Assembly: GCA_905480125.1 (NCBI GenBank)
Contig: CAJQPE010000006.1
Span: 1 to 64,000 of the forward strand
Reading direction: 5' to 3'
Length of the DNA: 64,000 nucleotides
Source of the DNA: an uncultured Flavobacteriales bacterium
GTDB taxonomy: Bacteria > Bacteroidota > Bacteroidia > Flavobacteriales_G > NORP312
The notes under the pieces: model-generated
Seen by the model: only the letters and a program-made list of their open reading frames with translations
Databases searched by the model: none
Told to the model about the DNA's origin: nothing
Part shown: positions 43,568 through 52,455 of the stretch, piece after piece
Position numbering within the stretch: position 1 is the stretch's first letter
Layout: the number at the start of each line of letters is the position of its first letter
Made by a program: the position numbers and the translations under genes

Positions 43568-46500
43568 ATGAAACAGATCTTATTATTACTATTTATTTTA
43601 GTGGGTTTTAGTTGCTTAGCGCAAACACCAGAAGGAATCAACTATCAAGCTATTGCCAGAGATAATAGTGGTGCAGAATACGTAAATACTACTCTTTCAG
43701 TTAAGTTTAGCATCAGCTCTGATGCTATAGGCGCAACAATTATTTTCACCGAAACGCACAACACTGTAGCTACGAATGATTTTGGTTTGTTCAATTTAGT
43801 TTTAGGAAATGTAAGCACTGCTGATTTTACCAATATTGACTGGAGCAACGCACCTCTTTATTTAATTGTTGAAGCCGATTTTGGGTCTGGATTTGAGCAA
43901 ATGGGTAATCCCACTCCTATTGTAGCTGTACCATACGCATTATATGCAAAAAATGTAGAAAATATTGATGATGCAGATGCAGACTCAACCAATGAGATAC
44001 AAGTATTAAGTATTTCAAATGACACCATCTTTTTATCGAACGGTGGGTTTGTTCAACTGCCAGCATCAGCAAGTAGCTTATGGAATACAAATGCACAAGG
44101 AATTGATTATAGCTTAGGTAATGTTGGTATTGGAGTTTCTAACCCAGTTGTAGAGTTGGATGTCGCAGGAGAAACACAATCTAACGATGTTAGAGTCTTA
44201 AATGATTTTTACTATAACAATAATCCAGATTCTAATTATGTGTTAATGGATGATGGTGCTGGTACCGGGCATGCTATATGGCAACATCCAGATTCTTTAG
44301 GTATATCTGGTGGTGCCTTTGTTTCAAATGGAACAGAAACAGTTCTAAATAACATTGGGGATAATGTGGGGATAGGTACAAATAATCCAAATGGAGCATT
44401 ACAAGTTAATGGTGTAATATCTGCTCAAAATTATGGTATTGCTGCAAAAGTTAAAGTTAAAAATGCCGGGGGTTCAGAAGGTGCTGAAACTTCTATTGGT
44501 GCTGCAACAATTATAGGTTCATATAATTTTGATGCTTGGGACCCTAGTTTTGGAGCATACAGAAGTTCTAGTAAGATAATAGGAACTACAACTACAGCTC
44601 ATGGTCCTGGAGATACTCCAAGTAGAATGAGGTTTTTAACCACCCCCCAAGGAAGTACTGCCGCTGTTGAACGTTTAACCATAAATGATGATGGTAACGT
44701 AGGTATAGGAACCTCCACCCCTAATGCAAAGCTTGAAGTTTCGGAAGATATTATTGTTAATCAAATTACTATTGGTAAAGGTAGTGGAAGCATCACTAGC
44801 AACACTGCGAACGGATATCAAGCCCTTTCCATCAACACCACGGGGCAATGGAACACTGCGAACGGACATCTAGCCCTTTCCTCTAACACCTCAGGGTATT
44901 CAAACACTGCCCTTGGTAATGAAGCCCTTTCCGCGAATAGTACGGGGATATGGAACACCGCGGTTGGTGATTATGCCCTTGGGGGCAACGACACTGGAGA
45001 GAGAAATACCGCGGTTGGAGAATACGCACTTCAGGCCAGCAATGGAAATAACAACACCGCGCTTGGGCACCAGGCCCTTGTAGCTAACACTTCTGGAGAT
45101 GCTAATATTGCCCTTGGGAATTACGCCTTAAATAACAATCTTTTGGGAATTAACAACACTTCTGTTGGGTTTGAGGCAGGGTATAGTGCCGCAGGCAGTA
45201 ATAACCTATTTTTAGGTTACCGAGCGGGGTATAACGAAACCGGAAGTAATAAATTATATATAGAATCTGATAGTTCTTCTACTCCATTAATTTATGGTGA
45301 ATTTGATAATGATATACTTAGAGTAAATGGCACATTACAAGTTGGGGATCCAACTGGTTCAGGCTATGCACTACCTACTATCGATGGTTTAAACGGTGAC
45401 GTATTAACAACAGACGCTTCTGGCAACGTAACTTGGCAGCCTCCTAGCGGAGGAGGTATTGATGCAGACGGAGATCTTTGGCCTGCAGGAATGGATGCTG
45501 ATGATTCAGACTTTAACGTTAAATTTCCAAGTCAAATTAATGACTTAAACAACGATACAAAAATTCAGTTGGAAGAATCGGCTAATGAAAACATTATTCG
45601 ATTTGATCTTGCAGGTACTGAAAAATGGGCAATGCACGGCAGCCGTTTAGAACCCATGAATACCGGACATTCTTTATTTATTGGACAAGGTGCTGGAGCC
45701 AATGATGACCTAACAAATAGATATAATGTACTCATTGGCGATAGTGCTGGGTATAATAATGTGATTGGTGCAGTAAACACTGCTATTGGATCGCGTTCTT
45801 TGTACGAGAACATAAATGGAGCATATAATACTGCAACTGGATTTCGCTCACTTAGTCATAATACAGAAAGTAATAATACTGCACATGGCGCTGTTTCTTT
45901 ATATAAAAATATCGATGGTTTCGAGAATACCGTACAAGGTGTTGCTGCAATGTTTGAAAACACAAGTGGCAGCCAAAACACTGCTATGGGTTATTACTCT
46001 TTGTATAATAATACAAGTGGTACTAATAACACTGCTATTGGTTACCAAGCCGGAATAAGTTCTATAGGAAATTTTAACATCTACTTAGGCTATCAAGCAG
46101 GGTATAACGAAACCGGAAGTAATAAATTATATATAGAATCTGATAGTTCTTCTGCTCCATTAATTTATGGTGAATTTGATAATGATATACTTAGAGTTAA
46201 TGGAACAGTTCAGATAAACGACCCCACCCAGACGGGTTACGTTTTACCACCTTTACGTGGTACAGCTGGACAAGTTCTCGAAACTGATGGTTTGGGAAAT
46301 ACCTCCTGGCAAACGCCTACGGCTGCCCCCGCCTCTTGGGAGCTTTCTGGTAATGCTGGAACCTCTACTGGAACCGATTTTATTGGCACCACAGATGCGC
46401 AGGATTTGGATATTCGAACAAACGATATTATTCACCATCGATTTACCCAAAAAGGGCAGTTGGAGTTTCTAAACACAGGAAACTCAGTTTTTATTGGCAA

Positions 46501-47575
46501 AAATGCAGGTGCTAATGATGATTTAACAAACCATGAAAACGTATATATTGGGGGATTTGCGGGAAATGGAAATACAACTGGATACTCCAATGTTGCTGTT
46601 GGATTTGAAGCACTTAGAGATGTTTCGGGTCAATATGCTAACGTTGCTGTTGGATACCGGGCTCTTGCACTTACAACGAGCGGATCACAAAATGTTGCTG
46701 TGGGTACATTTGCCATTGAAAAAGGTACTGGAAGTCATAATTCTGCTTTTGGACATGGCGTGCTTAATAACAATACCAGCGGCTCACAAAACACTATAGT
46801 TGGGCATCAAGCTATGGGTAGTAACGAAGATGGGAGTTCTAACTCTGCGCTGGGGGCAGATGCTCTAAGCCAAAACATAACAGGTGAGAGTAATGTTGCT
46901 GTTGGATATGAAGCCGGTAATGCGAATATCTCCGGGAATAACAACATTTTTATCGGGCGAGGTAGTAATGCGTCAGCTGGTAATTTAACTAATGCCAGCG
47001 CTATTGGATTCAACGTAACGGTGAGTGCAAGTAATAGCATGGTATTAGGTAACGGAGTTAACGTAGGGATTGGGACATCTAATCCAACGGAAAAATTAGA
47101 AGTTATTGGTAACGTTACTGCAAACAGCTACCAATATAACAGCACGCAAACGCGTGTATTTCATATAAATCCAGCAACATTAAGTCACCACTCTAGCGGA
47201 GCAACGGTTGATGGGAACAACTGGGGGGGAATTAAATTTACCGCAACATTAACAAACCGAGAAGAACTCTATTGCCCACTCCATCTGCCAGATGGAGCTG
47301 TTGTTACGGCTATAGATGTTACAGTTATTGATAATTCTCCGGGATATTTTGTAGCATGGTTAGTACAATATCAACCTAACACTGGTCAAATCATGCAAAC
47401 AACTACTCAATCAGTTAACTCAGCAGTGGAGCAAGTTATTTCATCATCCGGCACTTCAACTATAGACAATAGTGCTAAGAGTTATATGATAGCCATCCGT
47501 GCTGAACCTGGTCTGACAAACGACGCTCATATTCAAGACATTCAAGTTACCTATACCGTAAATGAAGCTCGATAA
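43568..47575 (+). CDS. Large beta-roll (YadA-head-like) surface protein
   Basis: 1335 residues. Signal peptide about 1-19 (LLLLFILVGFSCLAQ). The N-terminal domain (about 20-155: PEGINYQAIARDNSGA, PIVAVPYALYAKNVENI) is common in Bacteroidota cell-surface fibres. Three blocks of left-handed beta-roll repeats follow (about 414-557, 711-854, 990-1130); each unit is about 17 residues of the form G-x-x-A-L-x-x-N-x-x-G-x-x-N-T-A-(V/L/I). Between blocks are trimerisation-like spacers with VGIGT-x-NPxxKLEV. The C-terminus (about 1160-1335) is a beta-sandwich-like domain with no type IX sorting tail recognised. Probably a fibrous adhesin or sheath, co-expressed with the downstream type IX-linked genes. 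Confidence 0.85.
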   Translation: MKQILLLLFILVGFSCLAQTPEGINYQAIARDNSGAEYVNTTLSVKFSISSDAIGATIIFTETHNTVATNDFGLFNLVLGNVSTADFTNIDWSNAPLYLIVEADFGSGFEQMGNPTPIVAVPYALYAKNVENIDDADADSTNEIQVLSISNDTIFLSNGGFVQLPASASSLWNTNAQGIDYSLGNVGIGVSNPVVELDVAGETQSNDVRVLNDFYYNNNPDSNYVLMDDGAGTGHAIWQHPDSLGISGGAFVSNGTETVLNNIGDNVGIGTNNPNGALQVNGVISAQNYGIAAKVKVKNAGGSEGAETSIGAATIIGSYNFDAWDPSFGAYRSSSKIIGTTTTAHGPGDTPSRMRFLTTPQGSTAAVERLTINDDGNVGIGTSTPNAKLEVSEDIIVNQITIGKGSGSITSNTANGYQALSINTTGQWNTANGHLALSSNTSGYSNTALGNEALSANSTGIWNTAVGDYALGGNDTGERNTAVGEYALQASNGNNNTALGHQALVANTSGDANIALGNYALNNNLLGINNTSVGFEAGYSAAGSNNLFLGYRAGYNETGSNKLYIESDSSSTPLIYGEFDNDILRVNGTLQVGDPTGSGYALPTIDGLNGDVLTTDASGNVTWQPPSGGGIDADGDLWPAGMDADDSDFNVKFPSQINDLNNDTKIQLEESANENIIRFDLAGTEKWAMHGSRLEPMNTGHSLFIGQGAGANDDLTNRYNVLIGDSAGYNNVIGAVNTAIGSRSLYENINGAYNTATGFRSLSHNTESNNTAHGAVSLYKNIDGFENTVQGVAAMFENTSGSQNTAMGYYSLYNNTSGTNNTAIGYQAGISSIGNFNIYLGYQAGYNETGSNKLYIESDSSSAPLIYGEFDNDILRVNGTVQINDPTQTGYVLPPLRGTAGQVLETDGLGNTSWQTPTAAPASWELSGNAGTSTGTDFIGTTDAQDLDIRTNDIIHHRFTQKGQLEFLNTGNSVFIGKNAGANDDLTNHENVYIGGFAGNGNTTGYSNVAVGFEALRDVSGQYANVAVGYRALALTTSGSQNVAVGTFAIEKGTGSHNSAFGHGVLNNNTSGSQNTIVGHQAMGSNEDGSSNSALGADALSQNITGESNVAVGYEAGNANISGNNNIFIGRGSNASAGNLTNASAIGFNVTVSASNSMVLGNGVNVGIGTSNPTEKLEVIGNVTANSYQYNSTQTRVFHINPATLSHHSSGATVDGNNWGGIKFTATLTNREELYCPLHLPDGAVVTAIDVTVIDNSPGYFVAWLVQYQPNTGQIMQTTTQSVNSAVEQVISSSGTSTIDNSAKSYMIAIRAEPGLTNDAHIQDIQVTYTVNEAR
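44811..45190 (+). repeat. 51-bp-period tandem repeats (first beta-roll block)
   Basis: About eight units of 51 bp (17 codons) encoding variants of GxxALxxNxxGxxNTAV. Units such as GAACACTGCGAACGG recur almost unchanged in the first two copies. More degenerate blocks of the same period lie at about 45700-46090 and 46540-46960. Confidence 0.75.
45227..45330 (+). repeat. 104-bp direct repeat, copy 1
   Basis: Matches 46100-46203 with two mismatches over 104 bp (A/G at the ACTCC/GCTCC position, A/T near the end). It encodes the spacer after a beta-roll block (GYNETGSNKLYIESDSSS onward). The copies are 873 bp (291 codons) apart. Confidence 0.9.
46100..46203 (+). repeat. 104-bp direct repeat, copy 2
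   Basis: Second copy of the repeat at 45227-45330, in the same frame. The near-identity at third codon positions points to recent duplication or gene conversion within the gene. Confidence 0.9.
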
Positions 47576-47586
47576 TCCATAAACAT

Positions 47587-48336
47587 CTGTTAATCAAAGA
47601 ACTAGTCCTACATATCATTTTTTGTCTGTTAGCTTACTTTAGCTTATCCCAAAACACTCTATCACCAACTGTTGTAGCAAGTGCTGGCAACGAAGCTGCC
47701 GGTGGGGCAAGTGGTAATTCGTTTCAATATACTTTGGGTGAGACTTTTGTTACCACACAAATAGGCACTGCAAACTCTTTTACGCAAGGGTTTCATCAGT
47801 CGTTCAATTCTGTAGTTCAAGTTATACCTTTAAAAATTGTGTTTAGCACACAAGATGCAAGCTGCACATCTTTATCTGATGGATTTATTGGTGTTGACAC
47901 ATTAACTGGCTGCACTCCTAGCTATATAATAACATTAAACGGCGAAGAAACGGATAGTCTTCATTTCACAAACTTAGAAGCTGGCAGCTACGATTTTTCT
48001 GTTTCAACTGATGATGGCTGCTTATTTGACACAACCATTACACTAATTAACCTTGGCGAAAATTGCGGTTTAACCTTTTACAACGCAATTTCCCCAAATG
48101 GAAATGGCCAAAATGATACATGGGTGATTAACTTGATTGAGGCGAATCCTGATAATTCGGTGCAGATTTTCAATCGCTGGGGTTCATTAGTTTGGAATGC
48201 AAATGGATATGATAATACAAACATCGTTTGGGCAGGAAATTCAAACGCTGGCAATCCCCTGCCCGATGGAACTTACTATTATGTTGTAACAGCCAGTGAA
48301 GAAAACCATACTGGGTTTGTAGAAATAACACGTTAA
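47587..48336 (+). CDS. Secreted protein with gliding-associated (type B type IX) C-terminal domain; unusual start
   Basis: About 249 residues if read from a CTG at 47587. The frame upstream of the first ordinary start (TTG at 47734) clearly codes for a signal peptide (LVLHIIFCLLAYFSLSQ) and a mature N-terminus (SAGNEAAGGASGNSFQYTLGETF), but has no ATG, GTG or TTG. Candidate starts are CTG 47587 or ATA 47572, which overlaps the upstream TAA stop. The middle holds a SprB-like short repeat (SLSDGFIGVDTLTGCTPSYIITLN, first part), and the end is the gliding-associated domain: ISPNGNGQNDTWVI, IFNRWGSLVW, DGTYYYVVTAS. The protein is predicted to go through type IX secretion. Confidence 0.75.
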   Translation: MLIKELVLHIIFCLLAYFSLSQNTLSPTVVASAGNEAAGGASGNSFQYTLGETFVTTQIGTANSFTQGFHQSFNSVVQVIPLKIVFSTQDASCTSLSDGFIGVDTLTGCTPSYIITLNGEETDSLHFTNLEAGSYDFSVSTDDGCLFDTTITLINLGENCGLTFYNAISPNGNGQNDTWVINLIEANPDNSVQIFNRWGSLVWNANGYDNTNIVWAGNSNAGNPLPDGTYYYVVTASEENHTGFVEITR

Positions 48337-48337
48337 T

Positions 48338-49252
48338 TTGAAAAAAGTACTTATCATATTATGCCTGCTTGTCTCTGTTGTTTCCTTCGCTCAACAAGAT
48401 TTTCAGAACAGTCAGTACATGTTCAATCTATTTTCAATAAACCCTGCCTATGCAGGAAGTAATGATGTATTGTCTGTTAACGTTTCACACAGAAGTCAAT
48501 TTGTTGGTTTCGAAGGTGCACCTAACACGCAACAGTTTTCAATTCACGCACCAGTAACGAAGAAGAAAATTGGCTTAGGCCTAGAGATTACCAACGATGT
48601 TATTGGCCCTAGAAAAGTACTGGGTGTGCATACTGCTTATGCTTACCGAGTAAAAATTGGACCCGGTCAGCTTGGTTTTGGATTAAAAGCCGGCATTTAT
48701 AATTACACGTACAATTGGGATATCCTCAATTACCAAGACAATACAGAAGACTTAATAGGAACAGGAACGGAATCAAAACTAGTACCAAACTTCAATTTTG
48801 GAATGTACTATCACGATAGAATTAATTACGCAGGTATTGAATTAGCTCATCTAAATAGCCCCAGTATCTACAGTAATGATAGCATTACCGATGTTCAAGC
48901 AAAACTATCTTCCCATGTCTCTGCCTTTGCTGGAAGAGCTTTCGAACTGAATAACAAATTGGTACTAAAACCCTCTTTCTTAGTTCGATTTGCCAAAAAC
49001 GCACCTGGATATGCCGATGTAAATGTTAGCGTTTTATATAACAGAAGGTTTTGGTTAGGTGCTTCATATAGAACAAATAAAGCCCTAATTTTTATAGCGC
49101 AAGTTTACATCAACCCTAAGCTAAAGCTTGGTTATTCTTATGACCTTTTATTAAACAAATTATCAACATATCAGGCGGGATCTCACGAATTATATCTAGG
49201 GTTTGATATAGATTTCAATAAATCAACTGCATTATCGCCAAGATATTTTTAA
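48338..49252 (+). CDS. PorP/SprF family type IX secretion membrane protein
   Basis: 304 residues with a TTG start one base after the previous stop; the signal peptide (KKVLIILCLLVSVVSFAQQ) requires this start, because the next ATG is past it. Family motifs: QYMFNLFSINPAYAGSND (about 26-43), the typical PorP/SprF opening, then barrel strands such as FNFGMYYHDRINYAGIELAH and a C-terminal HELYLGFDIDF. Such proteins are outer-membrane partners for exporting or attaching particular type B cargo, here most likely the protein encoded just upstream. Confidence 0.93.
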   Translation: MKKVLIILCLLVSVVSFAQQDFQNSQYMFNLFSINPAYAGSNDVLSVNVSHRSQFVGFEGAPNTQQFSIHAPVTKKKIGLGLEITNDVIGPRKVLGVHTAYAYRVKIGPGQLGFGLKAGIYNYTYNWDILNYQDNTEDLIGTGTESKLVPNFNFGMYYHDRINYAGIELAHLNSPSIYSNDSITDVQAKLSSHVSAFAGRAFELNNKLVLKPSFLVRFAKNAPGYADVNVSVLYNRRFWLGASYRTNKALIFIAQVYINPKLKLGYSYDLLLNKLSTYQAGSHELYLGFDIDFNKSTALSPRYF

Positions 49253-52200
49253 ATGATGAGGGGGGCTAGTTTTTGTTTATTATTTCTTGCTTTTTTAACT
49301 GCCGTTGGACAGCAAAAAAAAGGAGACAAGCTCTTCGAAAAAAAACTATACCAAAAAGCCGCAGAAGCATATATTGAAGAAATTGAAACAAACCCCAGTA
49401 ACATTGCTGTATACCAGAACCTGGGAGAAACCTATGCTGCACTCCGAGACTATCCTAAAGCGGAAGAAGCCTATAAAAAAGCTCTGAATTCTGATAAATT
49501 AGGAAATGAAAAATACATTAACTACGCATTTTCCCTAATTAAAATGGGGAGATACAATAATGCTAAACAGCAATTTAAACAATATAACTCAATAGTTAAC
49601 GATAGCTTACAACATAACGAATATGTAGAATTGTGTGATTCGCTAATGGCTTGGAGCACTAGAAATCAAAAATATTCCATAAAAACAATTACTGGTATAA
49701 ATACTTCGGGGTCAGAATTTGCGCCAACTCCTCATAAAAAAGGCATACTCTATGCCGCCAATGGCAAAACAGATTGGGTAAACTATGTTTCGGATAAAGC
49801 TACCCGAAATAACTACCTAGATATTCACCTAGCAATAAAAGGAGCTGACAACTGGACTTTTTCCGAACAAGATTTACTTTCTCCTCGCCTTTCCACTACT
49901 CTACATGATGGCCCGGCAACCATAGATAATAGCGAACAAAAAATATATTTTACACGGTTATTCCGAACACCAAAAAAAGAAGTACTGCACATTTTTGTTG
50001 CCGAAATGAATGCCGATAAAATTCAAAAGACACAACCTTTTGAGCATAATTCAAATGAATATTCAGTCATTCATCCAGCATTTAGTGATAATAACCAACT
50101 ACTATTTTTTGCAAGTAACCAACCTACCGTGAACAAAGGTGGTTTTGATATTTACTACTGCCAAAAAAAAACAGATGGAAGCTGGGCAAATCCCAAACCA
50201 ATAGAAGGAGCAGTTAATTCTATTGGAAATGAACTTTTTCCGTATTACAGTAATGGGGTACTCTACTTTTCATCGGATGGGCATTATGGATATGGTGGAT
50301 TAGATCTATTTTCTTCAAAATCAGCTGACAACTATGACATTGTTACCAACTTACACGCGCCAATTAACTCGCACGATGATGATTTTTCTATCATGTTCAT
50401 AGATGATGAAAAAGGATATTTTGCATCTGACCGACCAGGAGGAAAAGGATTAGATGACATATACGGATTTGAAGCAATTGCTAGCCTAGAAAAACAACAA
50501 CTGAAAACCATTTCGGGGGTATTTGAATTCAATAAACTTCCACAGGCTGGAGCTTTAATTGCCCTTTATGATGAAAATGGAGTGGAAATTATGCGATTGA
50601 TTACTAACGAAAATGGATTTTATAGCTTCTCAAACCTGGAACCTGACAAGTCATATTCTATTAGGCCTATTGAAGATAATGATTATGGCGAAATTTATAT
50701 TATAGATGAAGATAAGAAAAAAGTAATGTTACTTGACAAAAACGCAAGCTTCCATTTTGAGAATCTTAGCTCGGAACGAGAAAACGGCATCACGTTCATC
50801 GAAATTAACGATCCTACAATTGTTGCCAAAAAGATAAGTGGGTATGTTTTTAAGAAAGTTAAAGGTGATTATGGAACGAGTTTAGCTGTATTCGTTTATG
50901 ATGAATTGGGAAATATAATTGCCAAAACCAATACCGATAAAAATGGTGTCTTTAGCTTCGAAACATTAAACCGAGAGCAACAATACATTGTAAAAATTGA
51001 CGAGAGTGATGTTGAACTGCAAATAGAAATTGAAAGTATTTCTAAAGCTGTTAATGAAGATTTAGTTAGCATGAATGGGGTCTTCGTGCACAACAAATTA
51101 CCATTGGCAGGAGAAGCAATGGCGCTTTTTAATGAAGAAGGAGTCGAAATGTTCCGGACAACCACAGATAAAAATGGTCGATTTAAATTCAGAAGTATAG
51201 CACCAGATAATAAATATAGCATTCACCCTATCAACGATATTGAAGATAGTGACCTTTTTATGACCAATGAAATTGGTCATAAAACACATTTATTGATGAA
51301 GTCTGCAGTATTCCGTTTTACAACGTTAAAATCGCAAAATATTAACGGAATGCAATCTATAATCATAAATGATCCCGAAATGATTGCCAACCCTATCAAA
51401 GGCTATATTTATAGAACTATGAAAGGAGATTACAACGGCCAAATGAACATCATTGTATATGATGATGCCGGAAATCTAGTTACCAGCACTACAACAAATA
51501 AACAAGGTGAATTTAATTTTGAATCGCTTGGCAAGCGAATTACTTACTTAATCCAAATTGATGAAAGTGATGGCGACTTGGTTATGGAAATAAACGGAAT
51601 GCAAAAACTGGTAGAATACGGATTCACCATGCTATCTCCAGAAGAAATAGCTGAAATTATTCCAATTGATCTTGAAGACGGCTCTTTTATCTCTAAACCT
51701 TTTGGCGGATATGTTTTTCAAAAAATAAAAGGGGATTACTCCGGTCGCACTGAAATACTGGCATATGATGATCAAGGAAAAATAATCGCTAGAACCTACA
51801 CAGATGAAAATGGAAATTTCACCTTCCAAAATCTTCCACCTCAAAACACTTACCTGTTTAAAGTTTTATTAGAAGATACTGATATACAATTAGGGTTTAT
51901 AGATACAGAAACGCAGGAAGTTTCTCAAGTAGCTATGAATAAAAACGGGGAATTTAATTATAAACGATTAACTAATATGCAAGAGACAATAGACATAATA
52001 AATGAAAAGGGGGTTGTTATTAAAGTCAAAAATAATGAGTTGTTTTCCAATTCTAAAATTTATTATGATTACGATAAATCGTCTTTATCCAGTCAAGCAA
52101 AAACTGAACTAGATAAACTAGTCACCATTAGTCAACAAAACCCACATATTCTTTTTGCCCTTGGTTCGCATACAGATTCACAAGGTGAGGAACGCTACAA

Positions 52201-52408
52201 TCTACTGTTATCTGAAAGAAGAGCAAAATCTGCGTTAGATTACCTCTTACAAAAAGGAGTTCAAAAATCGCAGATAAGTTTTATTGGATATGGTGAAAGT
52301 GACCCAATAATTGATGATGAAAAAATTGGTTCACTAAGCTCTGCACTAGAGAAAGAAGCTGCACATGCTAAAAACCGCAGAACAGATATAAAAATTACTG
52401 TCAAATAA
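49253..52408 (+). CDS. TPR-PD40-OmpA envelope protein with five extra repeat domains
   Basis: 1051 residues. Signal peptide about 1-19, TPR repeats about 20-125 (YQNLGETYAALRDYPKAEEA), then WD40/PD40-like beta-propeller strands about 150-410 (FPYYSNGVLYFSSDGHYGYG). Five beta-sandwich-like repeats follow, of two types in order A-B-A-B-B: A starts SGVFEFNKLPQAG (about 421) and NGVFVHNKLPLAG (about 607); B starts SGYVFKKVKGDY (about 529), KGYIYRTMKGDY (about 716) and GGYVFQKIKGDY (about 817). The OmpA peptidoglycan-binding domain ends the protein (about 930-1051: YYDYDKSSLSSQAKTELDKL, GSHTDSQGEERYN). The OmpA end anchors the cargo module to the wall. Related proteins commonly follow PorP/SprF genes. 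Confidence 0.9.
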   Translation: MMRGASFCLLFLAFLTAVGQQKKGDKLFEKKLYQKAAEAYIEEIETNPSNIAVYQNLGETYAALRDYPKAEEAYKKALNSDKLGNEKYINYAFSLIKMGRYNNAKQQFKQYNSIVNDSLQHNEYVELCDSLMAWSTRNQKYSIKTITGINTSGSEFAPTPHKKGILYAANGKTDWVNYVSDKATRNNYLDIHLAIKGADNWTFSEQDLLSPRLSTTLHDGPATIDNSEQKIYFTRLFRTPKKEVLHIFVAEMNADKIQKTQPFEHNSNEYSVIHPAFSDNNQLLFFASNQPTVNKGGFDIYYCQKKTDGSWANPKPIEGAVNSIGNELFPYYSNGVLYFSSDGHYGYGGLDLFSSKSADNYDIVTNLHAPINSHDDDFSIMFIDDEKGYFASDRPGGKGLDDIYGFEAIASLEKQQLKTISGVFEFNKLPQAGALIALYDENGVEIMRLITNENGFYSFSNLEPDKSYSIRPIEDNDYGEIYIIDEDKKKVMLLDKNASFHFENLSSERENGITFIEINDPTIVAKKISGYVFKKVKGDYGTSLAVFVYDELGNIIAKTNTDKNGVFSFETLNREQQYIVKIDESDVELQIEIESISKAVNEDLVSMNGVFVHNKLPLAGEAMALFNEEGVEMFRTTTDKNGRFKFRSIAPDNKYSIHPINDIEDSDLFMTNEIGHKTHLLMKSAVFRFTTLKSQNINGMQSIIINDPEMIANPIKGYIYRTMKGDYNGQMNIIVYDDAGNLVTSTTTNKQGEFNFESLGKRITYLIQIDESDGDLVMEINGMQKLVEYGFTMLSPEEIAEIIPIDLEDGSFISKPFGGYVFQKIKGDYSGRTEILAYDDQGKIIARTYTDENGNFTFQNLPPQNTYLFKVLLEDTDIQLGFIDTETQEVSQVAMNKNGEFNYKRLTNMQETIDIINEKGVVIKVKNNELFSNSKIYYDYDKSSLSSQAKTELDKLVTISQQNPHILFALGSHTDSQGEERYNLLLSERRAKSALDYLLQKGVQKSQISFIGYGESDPIIDDEKIGSLSSALEKEAAHAKNRRTDIKITVK

Positions 52409-52455
52409 GGAATATTCCAACCACTTTTTCATTCCTTTGAATTTCATTTGAAACC

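Noticed and set aside
44811..46960. Regularly spaced repeats considered as a CRISPR array
   Set aside because: The period is 51 bp, units keep one reading frame and encode beta-roll repeats; no spacers or cas genes.
52409..52418. Palindrome GGAATATTCC right after the OmpA-protein stop
   Set aside because: No loop and no T-tract; cannot act as an intrinsic terminator, and there is no evidence for a binding site.
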